NCBI GenBank assembly: GCA_030146155.1
Contig: JASLCF010000179.1
Location: forward strand, 1 to 35,242
Direction of reading: 5' to 3'
Length of the DNA stretch: 35,242 bases
Source of the DNA: Savagea sp.
GTDB taxonomy: Bacteria > Bacillota > Bacilli > Bacillales_A > Planococcaceae
Shown: in pieces, positions 1 through 8,325 of the stretch
How positions within the stretch are numbered: the first letter of the stretch is position 1
Layout of the letters: every line of letters begins with the position of its first letter
Made by a program: the position numbers and the translations under genes
Notes under the pieces: generated by a model
Seen by the model: the letters and a program-made list of their open reading frames with translations, nothing else
Told to the model about the DNA's origin: nothing
Databases searched by the model: none

Positions 1-1
1 T

Positions 2-856
2 CAAGAGTTAAAGCAATTGGTGAAACAATTAAATACAGAAAAGAATAAGTCGGAATTCCCTAAACCATTACAATCGATTTATAAAGGGCTAGTTCGGAAT
101 GAGTTGAGCCCCCATTTAGCTAATGAAATTTGCAATGCTGTTTTCGAAAAAATAAAGTCACACCAAATCATTGATGACGCTTATTTATTAGAGTTGACGG
201 AAGAACAAATTACAACACGTATTGAAGCTATTCCATTTGGTGGTGTTGATTTTGATAAGAAATGGATTAATATCGTGGGTCCCACTGGAGTAGGGAAAAC
301 AACAACAATAGCTAAGATTGCTGCTAGAGCTCTACTGGAACATAAAAAGAAAATCGCTTTTATCACGACAGATACTTACCGAATTGCAGCCATTGAGCAA
401 CTTAAAACGTATGCTAGCCTTTTACAAGCACCTGTTGAAGTCGTATACAATCGAGAAGATTTTGAAGCAGCAATGCAAACTTTTGAAGATTTTGACTGTA
501 TCTTTGTCGATACGGCAGGGCGAAATTATAAAGATGGACAATACATTGAAAACTTGCTAGATATTATTCCTTTCAATGAAACAATGGAAAACTATCTCGT
601 GTTATCGGCTACTTCTAAAGGCAAAGATATGCGTCAAATTATTGAGCAATTTCAACGAATTGCGATTAAAAAATTAATTTTTACAAAAATGGATGAATCA
701 GATGAAGTTGGAGAAATGATGAATTTAATGATCGATTATCAAATGGGAGTCGCCTATATTACAAATGGGCAAGAAGTGCCGGAAGATTTGGAGGAAGCGC
801 AACAATCTTTTTTCGTCGACCATCTGTTGAAAGGTGTGAACTGTGATGAAGCTTGA
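2..856 (+). CDS. flhF: Flagellar biosynthesis SRP-family GTPase FlhF (5' end missing)
   Basis: FlhF is an SRP-type GTPase that, with FlhG, sets the number and position of flagella at the membrane. The reading frame is open to the left edge, so the N-terminal part lies outside; FlhF is usually about 360-400 residues and about 284 codons are visible. What is seen is the NG core: P-loop GPTGVGKTTT, then TTDTYRIAAIEQL, the G3-like DTAGRN, and the G4 guanine-specificity element TKMDESDEVG. The first in-frame start-like codon (TTG at 17) is internal, not the real start. The 3' end overlaps flhG by 11 bases, which implies translational coupling. The neighbours flhG and cheB are the standard partners in Bacilli. 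Identification is firm. Confidence 0.95.
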   Translation, partial: QELKQLVKQLNTEKNKSEFPKPLQSIYKGLVRNELSPHLANEICNAVFEKIKSHQIIDDAYLLELTEEQITTRIEAIPFGGVDFDKKWINIVGPTGVGKTTTIAKIAARALLEHKKKIAFITTDTYRIAAIEQLKTYASLLQAPVEVVYNREDFEAAMQTFEDFDCIFVDTAGRNYKDGQYIENLLDIIPFNETMENYLVLSATSKGKDMRQIIEQFQRIAIKKLIFTKMDESDEVGEMMNLMIDYQMGVAYITNGQEVPEDLEEAQQSFFVDHLLKGVNCDEA

Positions 857-1736
857 TCAAGCAGCAAAACTAAGAGCACAAATGTCAACAGCGGCGACAG
901 CTGAACATAACGTAGAAGAAGAGAAGGACGATTTTCAAGCACAGTCTGTAGCCATTGTCAGTGGAAAAGGTGGTGTTGGGAAATCGAATTTTACTGTTAA
1001 TTTTGCCATTCAATTAGCAGCTCAACAAAAAAAAGTATTATTGATTGATATGGATTTAGGAATGGGGAATGTACATATTCTTTTAGGTACTCAACCTACT
1101 GCTAACTTGAAGCAATATTTAATGGGAGAACGCTCATTAGAACAAGTAATTCATCCCTATCAAACTAATTTTTCATATATTTCAGGCGGCTCTGGTTTAG
1201 ATAAGTTGATTGAATGGACGGATGAGAGGGTCGATCGATTGTTATCTGCATTTCAACAAATGCAAACTGTTTACGATTTTATTTTGTTTGATATGGGAGC
1301 AGGAGCCACGAAACGAACGATGGATTTAATTGCAGCTGTAGATGAAGTAATTGTAATTTCAACCCCCGAGCCAACTTCCATCACAGACGCCTATTCGATG
1401 ATGAAATTCATTGTGATGAAAGACTTTAATAAATCCATTCATATCATTAATAACCGTGTGCCACAATCTGAAGAGAATCATTTAGTGGCCAAACGATTAC
1501 AGCTAGCCATGAAGAAGTTTTTAAATAAAGAAGTCACTATTTTAGGAAGCTTAAAAGAAGACCCATTAGTGATGGAGGCTGTTATCGCCCAAACACCATT
1601 TGTCCTTTATCGTCCCAAAGCAAAAATTGTACAGCAATTAAGTGACATCACTTGGACCTTTATAGGAGTTCAACAGCCATCATCTGAACCCAAGCAATTT
1701 TTAAATAGATTGAAGCGTTTCTTTATGAAAGGATAG
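846..1736 (+). CDS. flhG: MinD-like flagellar number regulator FlhG (YlxH)
   Basis: FlhG is a ParA/MinD-type ATPase that stimulates the FlhF GTPase and limits flagellar number. The N-terminus carries the DQAAKLR signature, the DQAxxLR motif known to activate FlhF. A deviant Walker A follows (SGKGGVGKSN), then IDMDLGMGN and the Walker B-like FDMGAGATK typical of FlhG. The C-terminal residues are Lys/Arg-rich with aromatic residues (LNRLKRFFMKG), suiting membrane contact. Length, 296 residues, is normal. I place the start at ATG 846; a GTG at 843 is in frame and also possible, with the ribosome-binding site GAAAGG just upstream inside flhF. cheB starts 6 bases after the stop. Confidence 0.94.
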   Translation: MKLDQAAKLRAQMSTAATAEHNVEEEKDDFQAQSVAIVSGKGGVGKSNFTVNFAIQLAAQQKKVLLIDMDLGMGNVHILLGTQPTANLKQYLMGERSLEQVIHPYQTNFSYISGGSGLDKLIEWTDERVDRLLSAFQQMQTVYDFILFDMGAGATKRTMDLIAAVDEVIVISTPEPTSITDAYSMMKFIVMKDFNKSIHIINNRVPQSEENHLVAKRLQLAMKKFLNKEVTILGSLKEDPLVMEAVIAQTPFVLYRPKAKIVQQLSDITWTFIGVQQPSSEPKQFLNRLKRFFMKG

Positions 1737-1742
1737 AAAAAA

Positions 1743-2858
1743 ATGAATAAGATAAAGGTCCTCGTTGTAGATGATTCTTCATTTATGAGGAAATTAATCA
1801 CAGATATTTTAGAAAAGAATTATCAAATTGAGGTTATTGGTGTTGCAAAAAATGGGCGAGAAGCTATTGAGCAGACTTTGTTTTTGAAGCCGGATGTTAT
1901 TACGATGGATGTATCGATGCCTGTTATGAATGGAATTGAGGCGCTTCGTATCATCATGAAGGAATGTCCTACGCCTGTGATTATGCTTTCTAGTACAGAA
2001 CGACAAAGTACTGATTATAGGATGGTAACTATGGCAAATGGGGCTGCTGATTTCATTGCAAAACCAGGTGGTTCAATCTCACTCAACTTATCGGAGGTTG
2101 AAAATCAATTAGTTAATAAAATTATTAAAGTAGCACAAATCACATTTCAAAAAACAGTTACTTCAGTACCTAAAATATCTAAAAAAAAACATAACGCATT
2201 GGAAAGTTACAAAAAAGTAGGGGATGAGGTTGTAAGTAGGTATTTGGGTTGTGAAATTTCACAGAAATATAAGTCTTTTGTTATAATTGGTACATCTACA
2301 GGTGGTCCTCGTGCCTTACAAGAAGTCTTAACACAATTACCACCTCAAATTGGAGCACCTATATTAATTGTGCAACATATGCCTAAAGGATTTACAAAGT
2401 CATTAGCTGAACGATTGAATCGTTTATGTCGTATTTCTGTAAAGGAAGCAGAACAAGGAGAGTTGATAGAAGATGACATTGCTTATATTGCACCTGGAGG
2501 TTCTCATCTAAAAATAAAAAAAGAAGGTGTGAATGTATTTATTCACTTAGATAAGTCAGAACCACCACGTAAATCACATCGTCCAGCTATAGATGTATTG
2601 TTTGAAAGTGCTGCTCATTGCAATGGAATTCAATTCATCACTGTTATTTTAACAGGCATGGGTGATGATGGAAAAGAAGGATTAGCCTATTTGAAGAATG
2701 AGAAGTCAGACACAATTTCAATTGCTGAATCTGAACAGACAGCTGTTATTTATGGTATGCCAAAAGCTGTTATTGAAGCTCAACTTGTCGATGAAATAGT
2801 AGAGATTGATGCTATCGCTAATGTCTTACAACGCATATTAATTCAAACTAGGAGGTAG
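1743..2858 (+). CDS. cheB: Chemotaxis response regulator protein-glutamate methylesterase CheB
   Basis: CheB removes methyl groups from chemoreceptors (and deamidates Gln) when phosphorylated by CheA, giving adaptation. The receiver domain covers about residues 1-125 with acidic pocket D10/D11, phosphoacceptor D56 (ITMDVSMP) and a conserved Lys in AKPGG. A low-complexity linker of about 50 residues follows. The methylesterase domain (about 178-371) shows the catalytic triad: S185 in GTSTGGP, H212 in VQHMP and D308 in TGMGDDG. 371 residues is typical. The linker codes for SKKKH with a run of nine A at 2181-2189. The stop codon lies in the ribosome-binding site of cheA (AGGAGG, 2849-2854). The assignment is secure. 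Confidence 0.96.
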   Translation: MNKIKVLVVDDSSFMRKLITDILEKNYQIEVIGVAKNGREAIEQTLFLKPDVITMDVSMPVMNGIEALRIIMKECPTPVIMLSSTERQSTDYRMVTMANGAADFIAKPGGSISLNLSEVENQLVNKIIKVAQITFQKTVTSVPKISKKKHNALESYKKVGDEVVSRYLGCEISQKYKSFVIIGTSTGGPRALQEVLTQLPPQIGAPILIVQHMPKGFTKSLAERLNRLCRISVKEAEQGELIEDDIAYIAPGGSHLKIKKEGVNVFIHLDKSEPPRKSHRPAIDVLFESAAHCNGIQFITVILTGMGDDGKEGLAYLKNEKSDTISIAESEQTAVIYGMPKAVIEAQLVDEIVEIDAIANVLQRILIQTRR

Positions 2859-2862
2859 CCAA

Positions 2863-4884
2863 ATGGAAACCAACCAATATTTAGATATGTTTCTTTATGA
2901 AAGTAAAGAACATTTACAAGCAGCAACTGAACATCTACTGGAACTTGAAAAAAATCCAGAAGACTTATTAATCGTTAATGAAATATTCCGTTCAGCACAT
3001 ACATTAAAAGGGATGTCTGCAACGATGGGATACGAAGATATCGCTGATCTAACACATAAAATGGAAAACGTGTTGGACGCGATTCGAAATAAACAACTGA
3101 CAGTAACGACAGAAATCTTAGATGTTGTATTTGAATCAGTGGATTACTTAGAAGAAATGGTTTTAGATATTGAAGAAGGCGGAACGGGGAAGAAAGAGGT
3201 TCAGCAACTGGTCCACTTACTCAATCAGCTATCTTCAGGTGAACCTATTCCTTCAACTGTAGAAGTCGTAGGTGAGCCTGTCATTTCGGAGAATCGATTA
3301 ACGTTAGACAATTATGAAAAAACAGTAATAGAGCAATCTTTAGAACAAGGATTCAATGCCTATGAAATTAGTGTGGTGTTAAGAGATGACTGTCTTTTAA
3401 AAGCAGCTCGTGTATTTATGTTATTTGAAATCTTTGAAAATGCAGGAGAAGTCATCAAAACATCACCATCTGTTGAACAACTTGAAGCAGAAGAGTTTGA
3501 TACAGCATTCAAAGTAATCTTGCTTACACAAGAAGAAGCAGATGTCATTGTCAATCAATCAATGAAAGTATCTGAAGTAGAGGGCGTTACAGTCAATGCG
3601 TTAACATTTGAAAAGGAAGAACAACAAGAAGTTGAAGAACAGACGGATGAAGAACAACAATCGCCTGCTGTTGTTCAGCCGAAAGAGCAGAAAAAAGAGG
3701 AGAAATCTAAAAAATCTCGCCGTACAGCTGCAACTTCTAATAAGACGATTCGTGTAAATATTGATCGTTTAGATGTTTTGATGAATCTATTTGAAGAACT
3801 TGTGATTGACAGAGGTCGTTTACAATCAATTGCTGGCGAATTACATAATCAAGAATTGAATGAAACCGTTGAACGGATGACCAGAGTGTCAGGAGACCTT
3901 CAGAACATTATCTTAAACATGAGAATGGTTCCTGTAGATACTGTATTCAATCGTTTCCCGAAAATGGTTCGTCAATTGGCACGTGATTTAGATAAGAAGA
4001 TTAAACTTGAAATCGTTGGTGCTGAAACAGAATTAGACCGTACAGTCATCGATGAAATTGGTGATCCTCTTGTTCACTTAATTCGAAATGCACTCGACCA
4101 CGGGATTGAAACACCGGCAGAACGTTTAGCAAAAGGAAAAGATGAGACAGGAACAGTTACTTTACGTGCATATCATTCTGGTAACCATGTCTTTATTGAA
4201 TTAGAGGACGACGGGGCGGGTGTTAATCGTGAACGCGTTCTGGGAAAAGCGATTGAACGAGGTCTTGTGTCTGAAGAATTAGCACCGACGCTAACAGACA
4301 AGCAAGTCGCAGAGTTAATTTTAGCATCAGGTTTCTCAACAGCGACTGAAGTAACGGATGTTTCTGGTCGGGGTGTCGGTCTAGATGTAGTAAAAAGTAC
4401 AATAGAATCTTTAGGAGGCTATATTTCAATTGATTCAAAAGAAGGATACGGCTCATTATTTCAAATACAGCTTCCACTGACTTTATCTATTATTTCAGTA
4501 ATGCTTGTTGAGTTAGAGAAAGAAATGTATGCCATTCCATTATCATCTATTATTGAAACAGCTATTATTCACCAATCTGAAATTTTGAATGCTCATAATC
4601 AAAAAGTAATTGATTTCCGTGGAAATATTGTTCCTCTGGTCTACTTAAAAGAAATATTTGAAATGGAACAGTCAAACCCTATTGATGATTATCAATCGAT
4701 TGTCGTCATTCGAAAAGGAGATAAATTAGCAGGTTTAGTCGTAGATTCACTGATTGGCCAACAGGAAATCGTTTTAAAATCATTAGGAAATTATTTAAAA
4801 AACGTATTTGCGATTTCGGGTGCGACGATTTTAGGTAACGGACAAGTCGCGTTAATTGTAGAATGTAATTCTTTAATTAAATAA
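2863..4884 (+). CDS. cheA: Chemotaxis histidine kinase CheA
   Basis: CheA is the receptor-coupled kinase that phosphorylates CheY and CheB. Domains in order: P1 HPt (about 1-105) with phosphorylated H46 in FRSAHTLKGMS; P2 response-regulator docking region (about 155-250); an acidic and Lys-rich linker (about 255-290); P3 dimerisation helices (about 295-355); P4 ATPase with N box HLIRNALDHG (405-414), G1 DDGAGV near 449, and G2 SGRGVGLDVVKS; P5 CheW-like domain to the end. The length of 673 residues matches Bacillus CheA. The start follows a near-perfect ribosome-binding site, with only 4 bases between the cheB stop and the cheA ATG. cheW follows after 20 bases. No key residue is missing. Confidence 0.97.
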   Translation: METNQYLDMFLYESKEHLQAATEHLLELEKNPEDLLIVNEIFRSAHTLKGMSATMGYEDIADLTHKMENVLDAIRNKQLTVTTEILDVVFESVDYLEEMVLDIEEGGTGKKEVQQLVHLLNQLSSGEPIPSTVEVVGEPVISENRLTLDNYEKTVIEQSLEQGFNAYEISVVLRDDCLLKAARVFMLFEIFENAGEVIKTSPSVEQLEAEEFDTAFKVILLTQEEADVIVNQSMKVSEVEGVTVNALTFEKEEQQEVEEQTDEEQQSPAVVQPKEQKKEEKSKKSRRTAATSNKTIRVNIDRLDVLMNLFEELVIDRGRLQSIAGELHNQELNETVERMTRVSGDLQNIILNMRMVPVDTVFNRFPKMVRQLARDLDKKIKLEIVGAETELDRTVIDEIGDPLVHLIRNALDHGIETPAERLAKGKDETGTVTLRAYHSGNHVFIELEDDGAGVNRERVLGKAIERGLVSEELAPTLTDKQVAELILASGFSTATEVTDVSGRGVGLDVVKSTIESLGGYISIDSKEGYGSLFQIQLPLTLSIISVMLVELEKEMYAIPLSSIIETAIIHQSEILNAHNQKVIDFRGNIVPLVYLKEIFEMEQSNPIDDYQSIVVIRKGDKLAGLVVDSLIGQQEIVLKSLGNYLKNVFAISGATILGNGQVALIVECNSLIK

Positions 4885-4904
4885 AGAGTAGGGGAGGGCT
4901 ACCC

Positions 4905-5378
4905 ATGCATGGAGAAGAAATAAAAGATGAAAATGTAATCAAAGTGATTGTGTTTCAATTAATGGACAAAGAGTATGCGATTCCCATCGATATTGTGACC
5001 ACTATCGAAAAAATCTTAACAACAACACGTGTACCGAATACACCTCACTACGTTAGAGGAGTAATCAATTTACGAGGGGTGGTTACACCTATCGTTGATT
5101 TACGTGCTCGATTTGGTTTGGAACAAAAAGAATTAGATAAAGATTCCCGCATTATTATCGTTCAAATGGAAGATTATGAGGTAGGTTTAGTCGTCGATGC
5201 AGCAAATGATGTAATTGATATCACAGAATCTTCCATCGAGCCACAACCGGAAGTTGTAGGCGCTGTTGAGTCGGAATTCATTTCAGGAGTTTCAAAAGTA
5301 GACAAACGACTCTTAGTTTTATTGAATTTAGAAAAAGTACTCGAGCCAATAAAGCGAGCGAATCCAGATGAGCATTAA
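4905..5378 (+). CDS. cheW: Chemotaxis coupling protein CheW
   Basis: CheW is the SH3-like adaptor that links CheA to receptors in the polar array. The 157-residue protein is a single CheW domain preceded by about 13 extra residues. Recognisable family stretches are VFQLMDKEYAIPI, the conserved VRGVINLRGVVTPIVDLR loop and the C-terminal RLLVLLNLEKVL strand. The ATG at 4905 follows a GGGGAGGG ribosome-binding site at 4891-4898. The end overlaps cheC by 11 bases, so the two are likely translationally coupled. CheV-type response regulators also contain this domain, but no receiver domain is attached here, so CheW is the right call. Confidence 0.95.
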   Translation: MHGEEIKDENVIKVIVFQLMDKEYAIPIDIVTTIEKILTTTRVPNTPHYVRGVINLRGVVTPIVDLRARFGLEQKELDKDSRIIIVQMEDYEVGLVVDAANDVIDITESSIEPQPEVVGAVESEFISGVSKVDKRLLVLLNLEKVLEPIKRANPDEH

Positions 5379-5997
5379 TTTTGAAATTACACCCATACAT
5401 TTAGATGTTTTAAAAGAAATTGGAAATATAGGGGCTGGAAATGCAGCTACAGCTCTTTCAAGCTTGTTGAACCAGAAAATCGATATGCATGTTCCGAGTG
5501 TGGAACTCGTGTCTTTTGACGAAATGTTTGAATTAGCTGGAGGAGCAGAGAAAGTCGTCGCAAGTATCTACTTACGAATCGAAGGGGATATCACCGGGAC
5601 AATGTTTTTTGTGCTCTCGATTGATTCTGCGACACTTTTTATCCGTAATCTGATTCAAGATGAGCACTTCTCCTTTGACCAACCCAATCAAATGGCCATT
5701 GGAATTTCTGCTCTCCAAGAGTTAGGAAATATATTGTCTGGTTCTTATTTATCTGCGTTATCCAATTTTACACAATTGAATTTCTACCCAACCGTTCCAT
5801 CACTCAGTATGGATATGGTTGGAGCGATTGTTAGTTTTGGTTTAGTTGAAGTATCACATCATAGCGATGAGGTAATCGTTATTAATACTTGCATTAACCA
5901 AGAAGTGAGAGGGCATTCTACAATTGCAGGTCAATTCTTCTTATTACCTGATCCTACTTCTTACGAAACGATTTTCCGTGCTTTAGGAGTGATGTAA
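5368..5997 (+). CDS. cheC: CheY-phosphate phosphatase CheC
   Basis: CheC dephosphorylates CheY-P and binds CheD, linking CheY-P level to receptor adaptation. Both active-site helices of the CheC/CheX/FliY family are present: E17/N20 in KEIGNIGAGNAATAL and E118/N121 in QELGNILSGSYLSAL. The pairing of both motifs in a stand-alone 209-residue protein, next to cheD, argues for CheC rather than FliY, which carries an extra motor domain. The ATG lies inside the cheW 3' end (11-base overlap), and the stop overlaps the cheD ATG by one base. Confidence 0.95.
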   Translation: MSINFEITPIHLDVLKEIGNIGAGNAATALSSLLNQKIDMHVPSVELVSFDEMFELAGGAEKVVASIYLRIEGDITGTMFFVLSIDSATLFIRNLIQDEHFSFDQPNQMAIGISALQELGNILSGSYLSALSNFTQLNFYPTVPSLSMDMVGAIVSFGLVEVSHHSDEVIVINTCINQEVRGHSTIAGQFFLLPDPTSYETIFRALGVM

Positions 5998-6494
5998 TGG
6001 TTGTCATAAATCAAACCGTTGTTCGTGTGGGGATTGCAGATATGAATGTAGTCAAAGCACCTACAACCATTCGAACATCAGGTTTAGGATCTTGTGTCGG
6101 AGTAGTTATTTATGATTCAATTACAAAAGTGGCAGGGTTATTGCATGTCATGTTACCCGACTCTGATTTAGGAAAAAATGACCGAATTAATGTTGCGAAA
6201 TTTGCAGATACAGGAGTTCCTGCATTATTAGAAATGATGAGGCAAGCAGGGGCTAGAAGAACAGGATTAAAAGCAAAGATAGCTGGCGGTGCACAAATGT
6301 TCCAATTTGGTTCAAGCGACGCCATTCGTATTGGTCCTCGTAACATCGAAGCTGTTAAAGAGCAATTGAAAAAACATGCAATTCCCATTCTAGCGGAAGA
6401 TACGGGTGGTTCTAAAGGGCGGACGATTGAGTTTAATCCTCAAACCTTGTTACTTCATGTCAGAACGGTGAATGAAGAAGAAAGAGCAATTTAA
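5997..6494 (+). CDS. cheD: Chemoreceptor glutamine deamidase CheD
   Basis: CheD deamidates specific Gln residues of chemoreceptors and is itself controlled by CheC binding. The catalytic residues match the B. subtilis numbering: T27, C33 in SGLGSCVGV and H50 in LLHVMLP. The GGAQMFQF segment is also typical. 165 residues is the normal family length. ATG 5997 overlaps the cheC stop (TAATG), giving tight CheC/CheD stoichiometry by coupling. 63 bases separate its stop from the preferred sigD ATG. Confidence 0.95.
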   Translation: MVVINQTVVRVGIADMNVVKAPTTIRTSGLGSCVGVVIYDSITKVAGLLHVMLPDSDLGKNDRINVAKFADTGVPALLEMMRQAGARRTGLKAKIAGGAQMFQFGSSDAIRIGPRNIEAVKEQLKKHAIPILAEDTGGSKGRTIEFNPQTLLLHVRTVNEEERAI

Positions 6495-6557
6495 ATACTC
6501 ATTGGCGGCCTATAAGTTTTGATAGAATGGAATGACAAGTAGGATAGGGGGATGACT

Positions 6558-7337
6558 ATGTCTCATCAGCAAAAAAAAGTAGAGCTTGAGTGGGATAAGT
6601 GGGAAAAAAGTCGTGATCTCGATGCCGGGAATTTCTTGGTGAATGAATATCGTTCTTTAGTCAACTATCATGTGCAACGCATGCAAGTAAGAGTACCCAA
6701 GACAGTGACTCAGGATGAATTGACAAGTTTAGGCCTACAAGGTTTATTCGATGCGTTAACAAAGTTTGATCGATCAAGGAAATTAAAGTTTGAAACGTAT
6801 GCTTCCTTTAGAATTAGAGGAGCTATTATTGATGGGTTAAGGAAAGCGGATTGGTTATCACGATCATCTCGCGATAAAACCAAAAGGCTAGAAGAAGCGG
6901 TCGAGTTATTAGTGCAACAAGTACAACGACATCCAACAGATGAAGAAATCGCCCATTTATTAAGCTGGTCGATAGAAGAAGTTCATGAAGTACGTCAAGA
7001 AAAATATGTAGGTACGATTTTGTCGATTGATGAAAAAATTCAAAGTGACGATGACGAAACGGAACAACTGTATTTTTTAGAGGATGATTCATCTGAAACA
7101 CCTGAACAACATGTCGTGAAGGAAGAATTATTAGAGGACATGATTGAACAGATTAAATTATTGAATGAAAACGAGCAGACGGTGCTCCAATTATTTTATT
7201 CAAACGAAATGACGTTAACCGAAATCGGACAAATTCTTAATTTATCTACTTCTCGCATATCACAAATCCATTCTAAAGCACTAAAAAAATTAAAAAATAA
7301 CTTGTCAATTGAAGTGATAGATGGAGGGATTTTATGA
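6558..7337 (+). CDS. sigD: RNA polymerase sigma factor SigD (sigma-28, FliA type)
   Basis: SigD directs transcription of late flagellar, chemotaxis and autolysin genes. Family features: region 2 with LGLQGLFDALTKFD and FETYASFRIRGAIIDGLR, the adjoining ADWLSRSSRD element, region 3 with VQQVQRHPTDEEIA, and region 4 helix-turn-helix with MTLTEIGQILNLSTSRISQ. It has 259 residues from ATG 6558. An in-frame ATG at 6552 directly abuts the G-rich ribosome-binding site (6546-6551) and so is less likely; from 6558 the spacing is 6. The stop overlaps the next start (ATGA). Location at the end of the che cluster is as in B. subtilis. No anti-sigma FlgM gene is in the window. Confidence 0.95.
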   Translation: MSHQQKKVELEWDKWEKSRDLDAGNFLVNEYRSLVNYHVQRMQVRVPKTVTQDELTSLGLQGLFDALTKFDRSRKLKFETYASFRIRGAIIDGLRKADWLSRSSRDKTKRLEEAVELLVQQVQRHPTDEEIAHLLSWSIEEVHEVRQEKYVGTILSIDEKIQSDDDETEQLYFLEDDSSETPEQHVVKEELLEDMIEQIKLLNENEQTVLQLFYSNEMTLTEIGQILNLSTSRISQIHSKALKKLKNNLSIEVIDGGIL

Positions 7338-7636
7338 GTTTAAAAGGCATTGAATTACAAATTGCATTACCGAAGACATTTGAAGCGGGTAAAATTGCCG
7401 AGCAAAAACATCAACAGTCCCAGCTCGCACAAGATTTTGCAAGTGATTTAGTTGAACGTGAAGAAAAGCGTAAAAAAGAAAGAGTACTCGAATCAGAACA
7501 ATCAGCTGCAGTGAGAGATGAAGATAAAAATAAAAAGCGTGAAGGCGATAGAGAACAGCGAGAAAAGAAAGAACAGTCTAAACAACAGAAAGTAAAACAT
7601 CCCTACAAGGGATCGTTTTTTGATGTATCCAGCTGA
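7334..7636 (+). CDS. Small charged protein of motility operon, function unknown
   Basis: A 100-residue hydrophilic protein wedged between sigD and the swrB-like gene. I do not recognise a named family. The N-terminal about 30 residues (including IELQIALPKTFEAGKIAEQ) and the C-terminal HPYKGSFFDVSS look structured or conserved, while the middle (about 40-88) is a Lys/Glu/Arg/Gln-rich, probably helical and disordered stretch. There is no signal peptide, membrane segment or Cys. It overlaps sigD by 4 bases (ATGA) and the next gene by 1 base (TGATG), and has a GGAGGG ribosome-binding site at 7322-7327, so it is almost certainly translated with sigD. From memory, similar short charged proteins occur at the ends of Firmicute flagellar operons; a role in motility is inference from position. 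Confidence 0.8.
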   Translation: MSLKGIELQIALPKTFEAGKIAEQKHQQSQLAQDFASDLVEREEKRKKERVLESEQSAAVRDEDKNKKREGDREQREKKEQSKQQKVKHPYKGSFFDVSS

Positions 7637-8172
7637 TGGCTATCGCAATAGTGATTTTATTTCTATCTCAGTTAGTCACTTTTACACTCGTTTTCATCCT
7701 TTACAGTCGCCTTCAAAAAAATAAACATTTATATGAACAACAGCTCGAGTTAATGGAACAGAATGAACATTCGATGCAATTATTTTTATTAGACATGCAA
7801 GAAGAAAATGATCGTTTTATTCAAGAGATGAAAGCACAATCAACAGAGGCGCCTCACTCGCCGTCAACGCCTAAGAAAGTCAATACAAGTGCAGAGAAAA
7901 AGACACAACCTTTTCAACAATCATCTAGTCAACCTATACAACCACCGATAATAGATACTATTTCTAAAAACTATACGCAAGTTTCTGATGAGCCAATCGA
8001 TTTAAATGAAATCATTCTACAGCCCTCACCAAAGCCAGTTCAACCGAAGAAGAGATCATTACAAGAAGAAGTAGTGATGCGTCAACAGGCTGGCCAAAGT
8101 ATTGCGCAAATTGCTAAAGAGCTCAATAAGGGAATGACTGAAGTTGAATTGATGTTAAAATTTAAACGGTAA
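7636..8172 (+). CDS. swrB: SwrB-like single-pass membrane protein (swarming/flagellar assembly)
   Basis: 178 residues. One N-terminal membrane helix (about 3-24, IVILFLSQLVTFTLVFILY) is followed by a coiled-coil-prone region (about 27-68), a Pro/Ser/Gln-rich linker (about 72-140), and a C-terminal helix-turn-helix-like motif EVVMRQQAGQSIAQIAKEL. This architecture, the length (B. subtilis SwrB is 167) and the slot directly between sigD and rpsB match SwrB (YlxL), which promotes flagellar basal-body and type III export maturation. Sequence similarity in the linker cannot be judged by eye. The start codon overlaps the previous stop by one base. It is the last gene of the fla/che cluster before the rpsB promoter. 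Confidence 0.75.
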   Translation: MAIAIVILFLSQLVTFTLVFILYSRLQKNKHLYEQQLELMEQNEHSMQLFLLDMQEENDRFIQEMKAQSTEAPHSPSTPKKVNTSAEKKTQPFQQSSSQPIQPPIIDTISKNYTQVSDEPIDLNEIILQPSPKPVQPKKRSLQEEVVMRQQAGQSIAQIAKELNKGMTEVELMLKFKR

Positions 8173-8184
8173 TGCATAAAAGGT

Positions 8185-8213
8185 TTGCACTCTAGGAATG
8201 GATATGGTATATT
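8185..8213 (+). promoter_or_regulatory. Predicted sigma-A promoter of rpsB, extended -10
   Basis: TTGCAC (8185-8190), a spacer of exactly 17 bases, then TATATT (8208-8213) preceded by TGG, which gives an extended -10 (TGnTATATT). Transcription should begin near 8220, leaving a leader of about 105 bases before rpsB. It lies just after the swrB-like stop and separates ribosomal-protein transcription from the motility operon. Confidence 0.75.
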
Positions 8214-8239
8214 AGCATACGGTATTACTACACACGTAT

Positions 8240-8283
8240 TCTTGATGAAGTGAGAGGTGCGAGCAATCGTACTCATTTCAAGA
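8240..8283 (+). promoter_or_regulatory. Structured rpsB leader hairpin with GCAA tetraloop
   Basis: Within the rpsB 5' leader, GAAGTGAG (8247-8254) pairs with CTCATTTC (8272-8279) over 8 pairs including one G-U. After an AGG bulge, TGCGA (8258-8262) pairs with TCGTA (8267-8271), closed by the GNRA tetraloop GCAA (8263-8266). TCTT (8240-8243) can add four pairs with AAGA (8280-8283). The ribosome-binding site TAGGAGGA at 8311-8318 stays outside. Such leaders often bind the encoded ribosomal protein (here S2) for autoregulation; that function is inferred, the fold is seen. Confidence 0.5.
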
Positions 8284-8325
8284 GATAGAATGCGGAGGAC
8301 AATAACCAATTAGGAGGAATATAAA

